The notes under the pieces are model-generated. The model was not told the origin of the DNA. It worked only from the letters and a program-made list of their open reading frames with translations, and did not search any database. A program made the translations under genes and the position numbers. DNA of 64,000 nt from Paracidovorax avenae (GTDB lineage: Bacteria > Pseudomonadota > Gammaproteobacteria > Burkholderiales > Burkholderiaceae_C), in contig NZ_CP156079.1 of NCBI RefSeq assembly GCF_040892545.1, positions 4,809,501 to 4,873,500 on the forward strand, in the 5' to 3' direction. Shown piece by piece: positions 16,767 through 26,284 of this stretch (positions within the stretch are counted from its first letter, which is position 1; each line of letters starts with the position of its first letter).

Positions 16767-18389
16767 GTGGCCGACCATTCCTCCCCCATCGCCGCCGCGC
16801 CGGCGCCCGTGCCTCTGCTGGAAATGCTGGGCGTGGGCAAGGACTACGGCCCCACCACCGTGCTGCACGGCGTCACGCTGTCGCTGCATGCCGGCGAAGT
16901 GCTCGCGCTCACCGGCGAGAACGGCGCGGGCAAGAGCACGCTGTCCAAGATCCTGTGCGGGCTGGAGCCCGCCACGCGCGGCAGCCTGCGCCTGGCGGGG
17001 CAGCCCTATGCGCCATCCTCCCGCCGCGACGCCGAGCACCAGGGCGTGCGCATGGTCATGCAGGAGCTGGGCCTCGTGCCGACGCTCACCGTGGCCGAGA
17101 ACCTGCTGATGGGCCGGCTGCCGCACCGCATGGGCTGGCTGCGCCGGGGCGCGCTGCACGATGCCGCGCGCACGCAGCTCGCCAAGATCGGCCTCACGGG
17201 CATCGATCCGGCGACCCCCGTTTCCCGCCTGGGCATCGGCCAGCAGCAGATGGTGGAGATCGCCCGCAACCTGCAGGACGACACGCGCATCCTCGTGCTC
17301 GACGAGCCGACGGCGATGCTGACGCCGCGCGAGACCAATTACCTGTTCGAGCAGATCGCCCGGCTCACGGCCCGCGGCGTGGCGATCATCTACGTTTCCC
17401 ACCGGCTGGAAGAGCTGCGGCGCATCGCCGACCGCGTGGCCGTGCTGCGCGACGGCGCGCTGGTGGACGCCCGCCCGATGGCGGGGCTGTCCGAAGCCGA
17501 TCTCGTGCAGCGCATGGTGGGCCGGGCGGTGAACGACCTGGAGCACCGCCCCCGCCGCACGGCCGGGCCCGTGGTGATGCGGGTGGATGGCATCGGCCGG
17601 GGCACCGCCGTGCAGGACGTGAGCCTGGCACTGCGGGCCGGCGAGGTGTTCGGCATCGCGGGCCTCGTGGGCTCAGGCCGCACCGAGTTGCTGCGCCTGC
17701 TGTTCGGCGCGGACCGCGCCGACCGCGGCAGCGTGACGCTGGCCGCCGGAAGCACTGCGTCCGGCACCGCCGCGGAGCGCACCCACGAGCGCGGTTTCCG
17801 TTCGCCGCTGGCGGCGATCGCCGCAGGCATCGGGCTCGTGAGCGAAGACCGCAAGTCGCAGGGCCTGCTGCTCAGCCAGCCGATCCGGGTGAATGCCACG
17901 CTGTCGGACCTGTCCGCCGTTTCGCGCGCGGGCTGGCTGCGCCGCGCGCATGAGAGCACGGTGGTGCAGGGCTTCATCCGCACGCTGCGGGTGCGCTGCC
18001 GTGGGCCGGAGCAGCCCGTGGGGCAGCTTTCCGGCGGCAACCAGCAGAAGGTGGTGTTCGCGCGGTGGCTGCACCGCGACGGCCGCGTGCTGCTGCTGGA
18101 CGAGCCCACGCGCGGCGTGGACGTGGGCGCGCGCGCGGACCTGTACACCGAGCTCGACCGCATGGCCTCGGAAGGCCGCGCACTGCTCATGGTGTCGTCC
18201 GACCTGCGCGAGCTGATGGCCATGGCCGACCGCATCGGCGTGATGAGCGGTGGCCGCCTGGTCGCCGTGTTCGAGCGCGGCGAGTGGACCGAGCAGTCGC
18301 TGCTGGCCGCCGCCTTCTCCGAGGCCGAAGACCGCCCGCGCGCCGAAGGCGCCGGTTCCGCATCCTCCCATTCCCCTGCTTCCGCATGA
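16767..18389 (+). CDS. rbsA: ribose ABC transporter ATP-binding protein
   Basis: A 540-residue double ATPase that powers ribose import. The first domain has Walker A GENGAGKST, signature RLGIGQQQMVEIAR and Walker B ILVLDEP. The second has the degenerate GLVGSGRTEL, signature LSGGNQQKVVFARWL and VLLLDEPTRGVDVGA. This asymmetric pair is the rule for sugar (RbsA/MglA) ATPases. A GTG at 16767 is the best start because no ATG gives a full N terminus. The stop overlaps the rbsC start by four bases (ATGA). The C-terminal tail is slightly longer and Ser/Ala-rich. Confidence 0.93.
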   Translation: MADHSSPIAAAPAPVPLLEMLGVGKDYGPTTVLHGVTLSLHAGEVLALTGENGAGKSTLSKILCGLEPATRGSLRLAGQPYAPSSRRDAEHQGVRMVMQELGLVPTLTVAENLLMGRLPHRMGWLRRGALHDAARTQLAKIGLTGIDPATPVSRLGIGQQQMVEIARNLQDDTRILVLDEPTAMLTPRETNYLFEQIARLTARGVAIIYVSHRLEELRRIADRVAVLRDGALVDARPMAGLSEADLVQRMVGRAVNDLEHRPRRTAGPVVMRVDGIGRGTAVQDVSLALRAGEVFGIAGLVGSGRTELLRLLFGADRADRGSVTLAAGSTASGTAAERTHERGFRSPLAAIAAGIGLVSEDRKSQGLLLSQPIRVNATLSDLSAVSRAGWLRRAHESTVVQGFIRTLRVRCRGPEQPVGQLSGGNQQKVVFARWLHRDGRVLLLDEPTRGVDVGARADLYTELDRMASEGRALLMVSSDLRELMAMADRIGVMSGGRLVAVFERGEWTEQSLLAAAFSEAEDRPRAEGAGSASSHSPASA

Positions 18390-19375
18390 CCGCCACCACG
18401 TCCCCCTCCTCCGCTTCCGCCGCGCCGTCGGTGCCGCTCTGGCGCACACAGCTGGGCACCTACCTGGGCCTGGCCGCCGTGCTGGTCGGCATGGTGGCGC
18501 TGTTTTCCTGGCTGTCCGATTTCTTCTGGAGCGCCGAAACCTTCGTCACCATCGCCAACGAGATTCCCGCGCTGGCCGTGATGGCGGTGGGCATGACGTT
18601 CGTGCTGATCATCGCGGGCATCGACCTGTCGGTGGGCTCGGTGATGGCGCTGTCGGCCGCCACCTCGGCCGCGGCCATCCTGCAATGGGGCTGGAGCGTG
18701 CCGGCCGCCGCGGCCCTGGCGCTGGCCACGGGCCTGGTCTGCGGCACCATCACGGGCGCCGTGTCGGTGGCCTGGCGGCTGCCGTCGTTCATCGTGTCGC
18801 TGGGCATGCTGGAGGCGGTGCGCGGCAGCGCCTACCTGGTGACGGATTCGCGCACGCAGTACGTGGGCGACGCGATCTCCTGGCTCGCCGCGCCCGTGGC
18901 GGCCGGCGTCTCGGTAGCTTTCGGCATTGCGCTGCTCATCGTGGTGCTGGCCCAGCTCGTGCTGTCGCGCACGGTGTTCGGCCGCTGCATGGTGGGCATC
19001 GGCACCAATGAGGAAGCCATGCGGCTGGCCGGCGTCGATCCACGACCCATCCGCATCGCCGTGTTCGCGCTCACCGGCCTGCTGGCCGGGCTGGCGGGCC
19101 TGATGCAGTCGGCGCGCCTGGAGGCGGCGGATCCGAATGCCGGCGCCGGCATGGAGCTGCAGGTGATCGCGGCCGTGGTGATCGGCGGCACCAGCCTGAT
19201 GGGCGGGCGCGGATCCGTGGTGACCACGGCCTTCGGCGTGCTCATCATCGCGGTGCTGGAGGCGGGCCTTGCACAGATCGGTGCGAGCGAGCCGAGCAAG
19301 CGCATCATCACCGGCTGCGTGATCGTGGCGGCCGTCATCATCGACACGCTGCGGCAGCGCCGCGCCGCGGTCTGA
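18386..19375 (+). CDS. rbsC: ribose ABC transporter permease
   Basis: A 329-residue inner-membrane permease of the RbsC/BPD_transp_2 family with about eight to ten hydrophobic helices. Visible family segments are TFVLIIAGIDLSVGSVMALS, GMLEAVRG, and GIGTNEEAMRLAGVDPRPI followed by GGTSLMGGRGSVVTTAFG (the EAA-like cytoplasmic contact region). It is translationally coupled to rbsA through ATGA and is followed by rbsR after 17 bases. Confidence 0.93.
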   Translation: MTATTSPSSASAAPSVPLWRTQLGTYLGLAAVLVGMVALFSWLSDFFWSAETFVTIANEIPALAVMAVGMTFVLIIAGIDLSVGSVMALSAATSAAAILQWGWSVPAAAALALATGLVCGTITGAVSVAWRLPSFIVSLGMLEAVRGSAYLVTDSRTQYVGDAISWLAAPVAAGVSVAFGIALLIVVLAQLVLSRTVFGRCMVGIGTNEEAMRLAGVDPRPIRIAVFALTGLLAGLAGLMQSARLEAADPNAGAGMELQVIAAVVIGGTSLMGGRGSVVTTAFGVLIIAVLEAGLAQIGASEPSKRIITGCVIVAAVIIDTLRQRRAAV

Positions 19376-19392
19376 CGCCGGCGCGCGAAGAC

Positions 19393-20454
19393 ATGGCGAC
19401 CATCAAGGACGTCGCGCGCGAGGCCGGGGTGTCGGTGACCACGGTCTCGCACGTGCTCAACGGCACGCGGCACGTGAGCGACGACGGGCGTGCCCGCGTG
19501 GAGAACGCCATCCGCCAGCTGGGCTACGTGCCCAGCGCGATCGCGCGCAGCCTCAAGAGCAACCACACGCGCACGCTGGGGATGCTGATTCCCAACAGCT
19601 CCAACCCCTACTTCGCCGAAGTCGTGCACAGCGTGGAGAACCGCTGCTTCGGCGCGGGCTACAACCTCATCCTGTGCAATACGCACGACGAGGCCCAGCG
19701 GCAGAGCTCGTACCTGCAGGTGCTGGCGGAGCGGCGCATCGACGGACTGATCGTGGTCTCCACCGGGCAGGACGCGGCGCTCGCGCGCCAGCTCGAGGGA
19801 CTGGGCGTGCCCACCGTGCTGGTGGACCGCGAGATCGAGGTCCACCGGCAGCCCTGCGATCTGGTGGAAACCGCGCACCGCGAAGGCGGCCGGCTGGCCA
19901 CGCGCCACCTGCTCTGGCTGGGCCACCGCCGCATCGCGTGCATCGGCGGCCCCCCGGACCTCGCCCCCAGTACACAGCGCATCGAGGGCTGGCGCGACGC
20001 GCTGGTCGAGGCGGGCGTGGACGATGGCGGCCTGCTGTGGCACGGCGATTTCACCAGCCAGAGCGGCTACGAGGCCATGCAGTCGGTGCTGGCCTCGCCG
20101 CGCCCGCCGACGGCGGTGTTCGTGGGCAACGACCTGATGGCCATCGGTGCGCTCTGCGCGGTCCACGAGCGCGGGCTGCGCGTGCCCGAGGCCATGTCCG
20201 TCGTGGGTTTCGACGATATCGCGCTCGCGGCCTTCACGAGCCCGCCCCTCACCACCGTGGCCCAGCCCAAGCGGCAGATCGGCGTGGCGGCCGTGGACAT
20301 GCTGCTCGAACGCATCGATGGCGCGCGGCGCGAACCATGCCAGCTGCTGCTGCAGCCGGAACTGCGGCTGCGTGCCTCGACCGCGGCACTGCCCCCGGGC
20401 ACCGTTTCCACCGCCGTGCCGCACGGCCGTTTCCCTTCCCGCAACCCCGAATGA
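19393..20454 (+). CDS. rbsR: LacI-family transcriptional regulator of the rbs operon
   Basis: A 353-residue repressor. The N-terminal LacI helix-turn-helix (MATIKDVAREAGVSVTTVSH, then VLNGTRHVSDDGRARV) and hinge helix (GYVPSAIARSLKS) precede a Peripla_BP_1/3 ligand domain with TLGMLIPNSSNPYFAEVVHS, VGNDLMAIGALCAV and VVGFDDIALAAF. It is encoded inside the ribose operon, its stop overlapping rbsK by ATGA. It should bind the palindrome at 15565-15588 and release it when ribose binds. A matching CAAACG half-site code fits the RbsR/PurR subgroup. Confidence 0.92.
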   Translation: MATIKDVAREAGVSVTTVSHVLNGTRHVSDDGRARVENAIRQLGYVPSAIARSLKSNHTRTLGMLIPNSSNPYFAEVVHSVENRCFGAGYNLILCNTHDEAQRQSSYLQVLAERRIDGLIVVSTGQDAALARQLEGLGVPTVLVDREIEVHRQPCDLVETAHREGGRLATRHLLWLGHRRIACIGGPPDLAPSTQRIEGWRDALVEAGVDDGGLLWHGDFTSQSGYEAMQSVLASPRPPTAVFVGNDLMAIGALCAVHERGLRVPEAMSVVGFDDIALAAFTSPPLTTVAQPKRQIGVAAVDMLLERIDGARREPCQLLLQPELRLRASTAALPPGTVSTAVPHGRFPSRNPE

Positions 20455-21431
20455 CCGCCTCATCCCGCTCCACTCCGGAGATCCCCTCCCGTTCCGCTCC
20501 GCCGCGCATCGCCGTGGTGGGCAGTCTCAACATGGACATCGTCCTGCGCGTGCCACGGGCCCCGGGCGCAGGCGAGACCGTGATGGCCGATTCCCTGCAC
20601 CACATTCCGGGAGGCAAGGGCGGCAACCAGGCCGTGGCCTGCGCTCGCCAGGGCGCGCACGTGCACCTGCTGGGCCGCGTCGGGCACGATGCGCACGGCG
20701 CGGCCCTGCGCGCCGCGCTGGACGCCGACGCCATCGACCATGCCGGCGTGCAGACGGACCCCGAGGCCCCCACGGGCGTCGCCTGCATCACGGTGGAGTC
20801 CACCGCACAGAACCGGATCGTCGTCGTCGGCGGGGCAAACGCCCGCTTCGAGATCGACGCGCAGGCACTGGACACCGCGCTGCAGGGAGCGAGCAGCCTG
20901 CTGCTGCAGTTCGAGGTGCCGATGCCGCAGGTGATGGCCGCCGCCAGGCAGGCGCACCAGCAGGGCTGCCCCGTGGTGCTCAACCCTTCTCCCATGCAGC
21001 CGATCCCCGATGCCCTCTGGCCGCTGGTGGACACGCTGGTGGCCAACGAGGTGGAAGCCGCGCTATTCGCCGACTGCGACGTGCAAACCCCCGAAGATGC
21101 CGCCCATGCCGCGCGCCTGTTGCGGGCACGTGGCCCGCGGCAGGTGGTGGTGACACTGGGAGCGGCGGGCGCCGTGGCCTGCGACGGCAACGGCTGCCGG
21201 CACCACCTGGGCCTGCGCGTGGATGCCGTGGACACCACGGCCGCGGGCGACACCTTCCTGGGAGCCCTGACCGTTGCCCTGGCACGCGGCGAATCGCTCG
21301 ACCTGGCGGTGCAGACCGGCGTCCGCGCCGCGGCGCTGTGCGTGACACGCCCGGGCGCGCAGCCATCGATCCCCACGCGCGCCGAAGTGGCCGCATCCCC
21401 CATGCCCCCTGAATGGAGCCGCATCGTATGA
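20451..21431 (+). CDS. rbsK: ribokinase
   Basis: A 326-residue PfkB-family kinase phosphorylating ribose to ribose 5-phosphate. Visible motifs: [15 protein letters not shown] at the start of the fold, substrate-binding [40 protein letters not shown], and the C-terminal PfkB signature [13 protein letters not shown] with the catalytic Asp. It overlaps rbsR (ATGA) and rbsD (ATGA). An unusually Ser/Pro-rich leader of about 18 residues precedes the fold. Confidence 0.94.
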   Translation: MTASSRSTPEIPSRSAPPRIAVVGSLNMDIVLRVPRAPGAGETVMADSLHHIPGGKGGNQAVACARQGAHVHLLGRVGHDAHGAALRAALDADAIDHAGVQTDPEAPTGVACITVESTAQNRIVVVGGANARFEIDAQALDTALQGASSLLLQFEVPMPQVMAAARQAHQQGCPVVLNPSPMQPIPDALWPLVDTLVANEVEAALFADCDVQTPEDAAHAARLLRARGPRQVVVTLGAAGAVACDGNGCRHHLGLRVDAVDTTAAGDTFLGALTVALARGESLDLAVQTGVRAAALCVTRPGAQPSIPTRAEVAASPMPPEWSRIV

Positions 21432-21820
21432 AACGCACCGCCCTGCTGCACGCCGATTTGTCCCGCGCCATCGCCGCCCTGGGCCATGGCGACATGATCG
21501 TCGTCGGCGATGCCGGCCTGCCGATTCCGCCCGGCCCCCTGCGCATCGACCTGGCCGTGACCCCGGGACTGCCTTCGGTCGCCGATGTGCTGGCCGCCGT
21601 GCTCTCCGAAATGCAGGTGGAGCGCGCCCTGATCGCCACCGAGGCCGTGGAGCGCGCGGGCGGGGCCCTGCCCGGCTGGGCCGGCGCGCTGCCCGTAGCC
21701 CCGCAGACCCTGTCCCACGAGGAATTCAAGCGCCTCACGCGCGATGCGCGTGCCGTGGTGCGGACGGGCGAGTGCACGCCCTACGCCAACGTGATCCTCT
21801 GCGCAGGCGTGACGTTCTGA
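21428..21820 (+). CDS. rbsD: D-ribose pyranase
   Basis: A 130-residue RbsD/FucU-family enzyme interconverting pyranose and furanose forms of ribose so that RbsK can use it. The family motifs [18 protein letters not shown] and [17 protein letters not shown] are intact. The ATG at 21428 overlaps the rbsK stop. An in-frame ATG at 21413 is less likely. Here rbsD is last in the operon, whereas in enteric bacteria it is first. It converges with the gene at 21828. Confidence 0.94.
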   Translation: MKRTALLHADLSRAIAALGHGDMIVVGDAGLPIPPGPLRIDLAVTPGLPSVADVLAAVLSEMQVERALIATEAVERAGGALPGWAGALPVAPQTLSHEEFKRLTRDARAVVRTGECTPYANVILCAGVTF

Positions 21821-21827
21821 CCGGATT

Positions 21828-22352
21828 TCAGGTGCGCCCCAGCGGCATGGCACCGCGCGCGGACCACCACAGGCCCAGCAGGCGCAGTGCCCGCCCTGCG
21901 CTGGCTCCCGCGAAAATGCCGTAGAGCAGGCTGACCGCACCGGCGAACAACGGATCGCCCGACATCGCCGGATGCAGGGCGAGCGCCACGGCCACGGTGT
22001 ACTTGGTGCAGAAGATGCCGAGCATCAGCAGGAGCGGCCGGACGCTGCCGGGCAGGTGGAAGACCGCGTCCACGGGGTCGAAGCGCGTGCCCGCCGGTAC
22101 CGGACGCGACGCCACGAAGGCCGCCGCTGCCAGTGCCGCCAGGCCCCAGGCGGCCCAGGCGGCCGGCTGCCCGTGGCGCGCCGCCACCATGCCGTACAGC
22201 GAGAACGCCGCCATGGCGGCCGGCAGCAGCATGGCCCGCCCCAGGGTCCTGCGGGACGGTCGCAACTGGCGCACGCCCAGCACGGACAGGGCGGCCAGCA
22301 GCGCGAAGACCCAGGCGGGCGTCGCCTGGAGCAGGTGGGCAATGAAAGTCAT
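21828..22352 (-). CDS. integral membrane protein of unknown function
   Basis: A 174-residue protein with five or six hydrophobic helices, starting MTFIAHLLQATPAWVFALLA. It contains a conserved-looking FDPVDAVFHLPGSVRPLLLMLGIFCTKY loop region (about residues 95-122) and a C-terminal GIFAGASAGRALRLL. It resembles the DUF6622 family of small proteobacterial membrane proteins. No function can be read. It lies divergent from the MBL-fold gene and converges with rbsD at a seven-base gap. Confidence 0.75.
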   Translation of the reverse strand: MTFIAHLLQATPAWVFALLAALSVLGVRQLRPSRRTLGRAMLLPAAMAAFSLYGMVAARHGQPAAWAAWGLAALAAAAFVASRPVPAGTRFDPVDAVFHLPGSVRPLLLMLGIFCTKYTVAVALALHPAMSGDPLFAGAVSLLYGIFAGASAGRALRLLGLWWSARGAMPLGRT

Positions 22353-22512
22353 CGGGATTCCTCGGCAGCGGTACGGCGATGGCGCACTGTCGGGCCTGCA
22401 TGCCGCGCGGGCGAGCGCGGTGCGACGACCTGCGCCGTGGCGGCGCGAAGGGTTGCGCCGGATGGATGAACGGCGGGGGCCGGTGCCATACTTTCCCGCA
22501 GAGGCTCTTCCC

Positions 22513-23466
22513 ATGCACATTCCCACGCCCCAGGCCCCCGTCGGCGGCACCGCGCCGCTCCTGCCGCCCGGCACCACGGTGCTCGAACGCGGCTGGCTTT
22601 CGGCCAACAACATCGTCTGCGTGGGCGAAGACGCGGCGGCGGTGGTGGACACGGGCTACTGCGCGCATGCGGCCCAGACGGTGGCGCTGGTGGCGGCCGC
22701 CCTGGAGGGCCGGCCCCTCGCGCTCATCGCCAACACCCACCTGCACAGCGACCACTGCGGCGGGAACGCGGCGCTGCAGCAGGCCTGGCCCGGGGCGCGC
22801 ACCCTGGTGCCGCCCGGACAGGCCGAACACGTGCGCGACTGGGATCCGCAGGCGCTGAGCTATACGCCCACGGGACAGGACTGCCCACCCTTCCGCATGG
22901 ACGGCCTGCTGGAGCCGGGCCGCAGCATCCGCCTGGGCGCACACGACTGGGAGATCCATGCGGCGCCCGGGCACGACACGCATTCGGTGGTGCTGTTCGA
23001 GCCCCGGCACCGGGTGCTGCTCTCGGCCGACGCGCTCTGGGAAAACGGCTTCGGCGTGGTCTTCCCCGAGCTGGAAGGCGAGCAGGCCTTCGCGGACGTC
23101 GCGGCCACACTGGACCTGATCGCCGGGCTGGCTCCGCGCACCGTCGTGCCCGGGCACGGTTCCGTTTTCACGGACGTCGAGAGCGCGCTCGGCACCGCTC
23201 GGCGCCGGCTCGACGGGTTCGTGCGCGCCCCGGAGCGGCACGCGCTCTACGCCGCCAAGGTGCTGCTCAAGTACAAGCTGCTCGAATGGCAGAGCGTGCC
23301 GCTCGCCCGGCTGCACGCCTGGGCCGGTGCCACCCCGTATTTCGGACTGCTCCATGCCGGCCATTTCGCGGGCCAGCCCCGCGCGGCGTGGCAGGAGGCC
23401 CTGGTGCATGAACTGGTGCGCAGCGGGGCCGCCCGGCTGGACGGGGAAACGCTGCACAACGCCTGA
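22513..23466 (+). CDS. metallo-beta-lactamase-fold hydrolase
   Basis: A 317-residue MBL-fold enzyme. The zinc motif HxHxDH is present as THLHSDHCGGNAAL (about residue 76). Further ligands are AAPGHDTHS (His), LLSADALW (Asp) and VVPGHGSVF (His). A C-terminal domain of about 80 residues (HALYAAKVLLKYKLLEWQSV) matches the helical extension of glyoxalase-II-like relatives. The substrate is unknown. The start at 22513 follows AGAGGCTCTTCCC. An ATG at 22462 is an alternative. It converges with slt. Confidence 0.88.
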   Translation: MHIPTPQAPVGGTAPLLPPGTTVLERGWLSANNIVCVGEDAAAVVDTGYCAHAAQTVALVAAALEGRPLALIANTHLHSDHCGGNAALQQAWPGARTLVPPGQAEHVRDWDPQALSYTPTGQDCPPFRMDGLLEPGRSIRLGAHDWEIHAAPGHDTHSVVLFEPRHRVLLSADALWENGFGVVFPELEGEQAFADVAATLDLIAGLAPRTVVPGHGSVFTDVESALGTARRRLDGFVRAPERHALYAAKVLLKYKLLEWQSVPLARLHAWAGATPYFGLLHAGHFAGQPRAAWQEALVHELVRSGAARLDGETLHNA

Positions 23467-23505
23467 AGGAAGCGGCAGAGGCCGGACCGGCGCTCCGCTC
23501 CGTCA

Positions 23506-25488
23506 TCAGGGCAGCTCGCGGCTCGGGTCCGGCGTGGCGGCGTCGCGCGGGCCCACGTTGCCGAGCCGGCCCTTGAGCGACTGGGGCTGGCCCGTCAGGA
23601 TCGCGGCATACATCGTGGTGTTGGAAAGCACCTTCTTGACGTAATCGCGCGTCTCGGAGAAGGGGATGTTCTCGGCCCAGATCGCGGCCTCCAGCACCGG
23701 CCCGTTGCGCCAGTTGCGCGGCCGTCCGGGGCCGGCGTTGTAGGCGGCCGCGGCCATGGACATGGAGCCGTCGAAATCGTCGAGGGCGAGTTTCAGGTAG
23801 GCGGTGCCGATGGCGATGTTGGTGTCGCGGTCGTTGATCTGGTCGGGCGTGAAATCCGCCATGCCGATCTTGCGGGCCGTCCAGCGCGCGGTGGCGGGCA
23901 TGACCTGCATCAGGCCCGATGCACCGACGCCCGAGCGCGCATCCATGATGAAGCGGCTTTCCTGGCGGATGAGGCCATAGACGTAGGCCGGATCCAGTCC
24001 GATGGACTGCGCGCGCGCCACGACGGCGTTGCGGAACGGCATGGGGAAGCGCTGGCCCACGTCCGTGAAGGACTTCGTGCGCTCGCTGGTGTTGATGCAG
24101 CGGTCCCAGATCTCGCGCTGGCAGGCGAGGTCGGCGGCGGCGAGCAGTTCGCGGTCGCCCATGCCGCCCGGCGAGTGCAGGTTGGTGGTGTAGTTCCACT
24201 CGCGCACGCCTTCGTGCCGCAGCCCCAGGCCGATGGCGTAGAGGCTGCGCACGAAGCCCGGGTTCGCGCGCGCGGCAGCTTTCTCCTCGGGCGTGGGCGG
24301 CAGCGGCGGCACGGGCGGGACCACCCGCTGGCCGAGTTCCTCCAGCGCCAGCTGCTCATAGAAGCCGCCGGGGCCCGCGATGCGCTCGAGCAGTTCGCGC
24401 GCCTTCGCCCGGTCTTCGTCGCCCGGGCGGTTGGACAGCCAGGCCCGCGCACGCCAGTAGGTCCAGGCGGGATCCTGCCGTCCCGCCGGGCTCATCGCGT
24501 CGATGGCGCGGGCCACCTGCTTCCACTGGCCTGCGCGCAGGGCGGCGCGCACCTTCCAGCCGAGCATGTCGTCCGTCAGGTCGGCATCCTTGGAGACGTT
24601 CCCGAAATAGCCCAGCGCATCCGGCGACAGCGCCACGGCGGACTGCTTGCCGATCACGCCCCAGACCCAGTTGCGCTCCTCCGGAGTGAGCAGCGGGCCC
24701 CATTTGGAGTCCAGCAGCCGGGCCGCGGTGCCGGCATCGGACATCGCCATCTTGATCAGCGACAGCACCACCAGTTCCTGCCGCATGCGGCCCGGTGCCG
24801 TGGCACGGCTCGCGAGGAACTTGGCGGGAGCGTCGAACACCTCGCGCAGCATCGGCAGCGCCTCGGGCGCGACGATCTCGACCGCGTTGCGCGTGGCGCG
24901 CGCCCGGTTGGCCTCGGCCGCCAGCCGGGCCTTGCGCCACACGTCCAGGGCCGCGATGCGCTTGTCGGCGTAGAACTCGGCCGCCGCGTGCGTGCAGCCG
25001 TCGTCGGCCTCGCGCAGCGCGTACCAGTTGCGCAGTACTTCGTCGGCCGCGCCGGAGGCCGCGGAACCCTTGATCTGGTCCACCAGCAGGGCGTAGCAGC
25101 GCACCTCGCGGTCGTCGTTCATGCGGTAGAGGGCGTGCAGCTCGCTGAACTGCGCCCAGTCCCGCCGCTGGCCGACGAGCAGCAGCCAGTCGTTGCGCAG
25201 CCGGTCCTCCTGGTAGGTGCCGGCAAAACGCTGCAGGAAGCCCGCCACCTCCTGCGGTGTCGCCTGGTCGAGACGGGCGCGCAGTTCCCAGTACGCGCCC
25301 CACGGTTCCAGCACGTGCCCGCGCAGGTCCGGCAGCAGTTGCGTGAGCCGCGCGCGGTCGCCCTTGCGGTAGGCCTGCTGCATTTGTAACAGCGCCTCGT
25401 CGCCCCGGTTTTGAGCCTGGACAGGCGCCGCGGCGGTAGCGAAGGCCACGGCGGCCAGGAGCGGTGTCAGAATCGTGAGCAATTGCAT
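23506..25488 (-). CDS. slt: soluble lytic murein transglycosylase
   Basis: A 660-residue periplasmic enzyme cleaving peptidoglycan glycan strands to 1,6-anhydromuropeptides. The signal peptide (MQLLTILTPLLAAVAFATA, cleaved near VQAQ) is followed by a long superhelical (U- and L-domain-like) region. The C-terminal SLT domain has catalytic Glu in YGLIRQESRFIMDARSGVGASGLMQ (split here), then PATARWTARKIG and AAYNAGPGRPRNW. The length matches Slt70-type enzymes. The ATG at 25488 lies only 14 bases from the divergent start of the cyclo-ligase gene. Confidence 0.95.
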   Translation of the reverse strand: MQLLTILTPLLAAVAFATAAAPVQAQNRGDEALLQMQQAYRKGDRARLTQLLPDLRGHVLEPWGAYWELRARLDQATPQEVAGFLQRFAGTYQEDRLRNDWLLLVGQRRDWAQFSELHALYRMNDDREVRCYALLVDQIKGSAASGAADEVLRNWYALREADDGCTHAAAEFYADKRIAALDVWRKARLAAEANRARATRNAVEIVAPEALPMLREVFDAPAKFLASRATAPGRMRQELVVLSLIKMAMSDAGTAARLLDSKWGPLLTPEERNWVWGVIGKQSAVALSPDALGYFGNVSKDADLTDDMLGWKVRAALRAGQWKQVARAIDAMSPAGRQDPAWTYWRARAWLSNRPGDEDRAKARELLERIAGPGGFYEQLALEELGQRVVPPVPPLPPTPEEKAAARANPGFVRSLYAIGLGLRHEGVREWNYTTNLHSPGGMGDRELLAAADLACQREIWDRCINTSERTKSFTDVGQRFPMPFRNAVVARAQSIGLDPAYVYGLIRQESRFIMDARSGVGASGLMQVMPATARWTARKIGMADFTPDQINDRDTNIAIGTAYLKLALDDFDGSMSMAAAAYNAGPGRPRNWRNGPVLEAAIWAENIPFSETRDYVKKVLSNTTMYAAILTGQPQSLKGRLGNVGPRDAATPDPSRELP

Positions 25489-25502
25489 TGGGGAATTATG
25501 TG

Positions 25503-26078
25503 ATGGACAAAGCAGCCCTGCGACGCGCATTGATCGATGAACGCCTGAACCTGCCGGACCGCCTACAGCGTGCAGACCTTCTGCAGCGCGTGATGCGCAT
25601 CTGGCTGGTGGACCGCCCGGACACCGTGATCGGCGCCTACTGGCCCATCAAGGGAGAATTCGACCCCCTGCCCGCACTGCACCGCTGGAAGGAGGACGGC
25701 GAACTGCTGGACGAGCCGCAGCGCCGCCGCATCGGCCTGCCGGTGGTGAACAAGGAGCACAAGACGCTCACCTTCCACGCATGGTATCCCGGCTGTCCGA
25801 TGGAAGAGGATGCCTACGGCATCCCGAAGCCCAAGGACACCGAGATCATCGTGCCCACCCTGCTGTTCGTGCCCTGCGTGGGCTACGGCCCCGGCGGCTA
25901 CCGCCTGGGGTATGGCGGCGGCTTCTACGACCGCACCCTGGCCACGCTGTATCCGGTGCCGACCACCGTGGGCCTGGGGTTCACCCACGGGTTCCTGGAG
26001 GATTTCGAGCCCGAGCCGCACGACCTGCCGCTGGACGCCATCCTGAATGACAACGGCGTCGTCTGGCCACTGAAATAG
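25503..26078 (+). CDS. 5-formyltetrahydrofolate cyclo-ligase
   Basis: A 191-residue enzyme (MTHFS/YgfA family) converting 5-formyl-THF with ATP to 5,10-methenyl-THF. Visible motifs: KAALRRALIDERLNL at the start, VIGAYWPIKGEFDPLPAL (substrate side), and the ATP-binding GPGGYRLGYGGGFYDRTLA signature. The ATG at 25503 is closely divergent from slt, so promoters of both genes must lie inside the other gene's 5' end. A repeat element follows directly after the stop. Confidence 0.93.
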   Translation: MDKAALRRALIDERLNLPDRLQRADLLQRVMRIWLVDRPDTVIGAYWPIKGEFDPLPALHRWKEDGELLDEPQRRRIGLPVVNKEHKTLTFHAWYPGCPMEEDAYGIPKPKDTEIIVPTLLFVPCVGYGPGGYRLGYGGGFYDRTLATLYPVPTTVGLGFTHGFLEDFEPEPHDLPLDAILNDNGVVWPLK

Positions 26079-26080
26079 GC

Positions 26081-26121
26081 TCCCCCCTGGGTCGCCTTCG
26101 GCGCCTTCCCCCCCAGGGGGA
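26081..26121. repeat. GC-rich intergenic palindromic repeat (Comamonadaceae type)
   Basis: An outer stem TCCCCCCTGGG / CCCAGGGGGA encloses an inner hairpin CGCC-TTC-GGCG, followed by a further GC-rich tail (GCCGGCGGCCCGGCGAAGCC) to about 26180. I know this CCCCCTGGGTCGCC...CCCAGGGGG pattern as a very common dispersed intergenic element of Comamonadaceae genomes. No second copy of this form appears in the window. The rest of the 206-base gap (26079-26284) holds no recognisable gene. Confidence 0.6.
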
Positions 26122-26284
26122 CGACGCCGGCGGCCCGGCGAAGCCGGTTCCGCGGCGTCCGCTGGCGTGGCCTGCTCCGCGGCCTTCCGATGGCTGAGGC
26201 CGTGCAGGTTCCAGGGCCGCACGCCGGGCAACCGCCGCCCGGAGCCATCCCCACGCCAACGCACTGACGGTCAGGCAGTGACTG

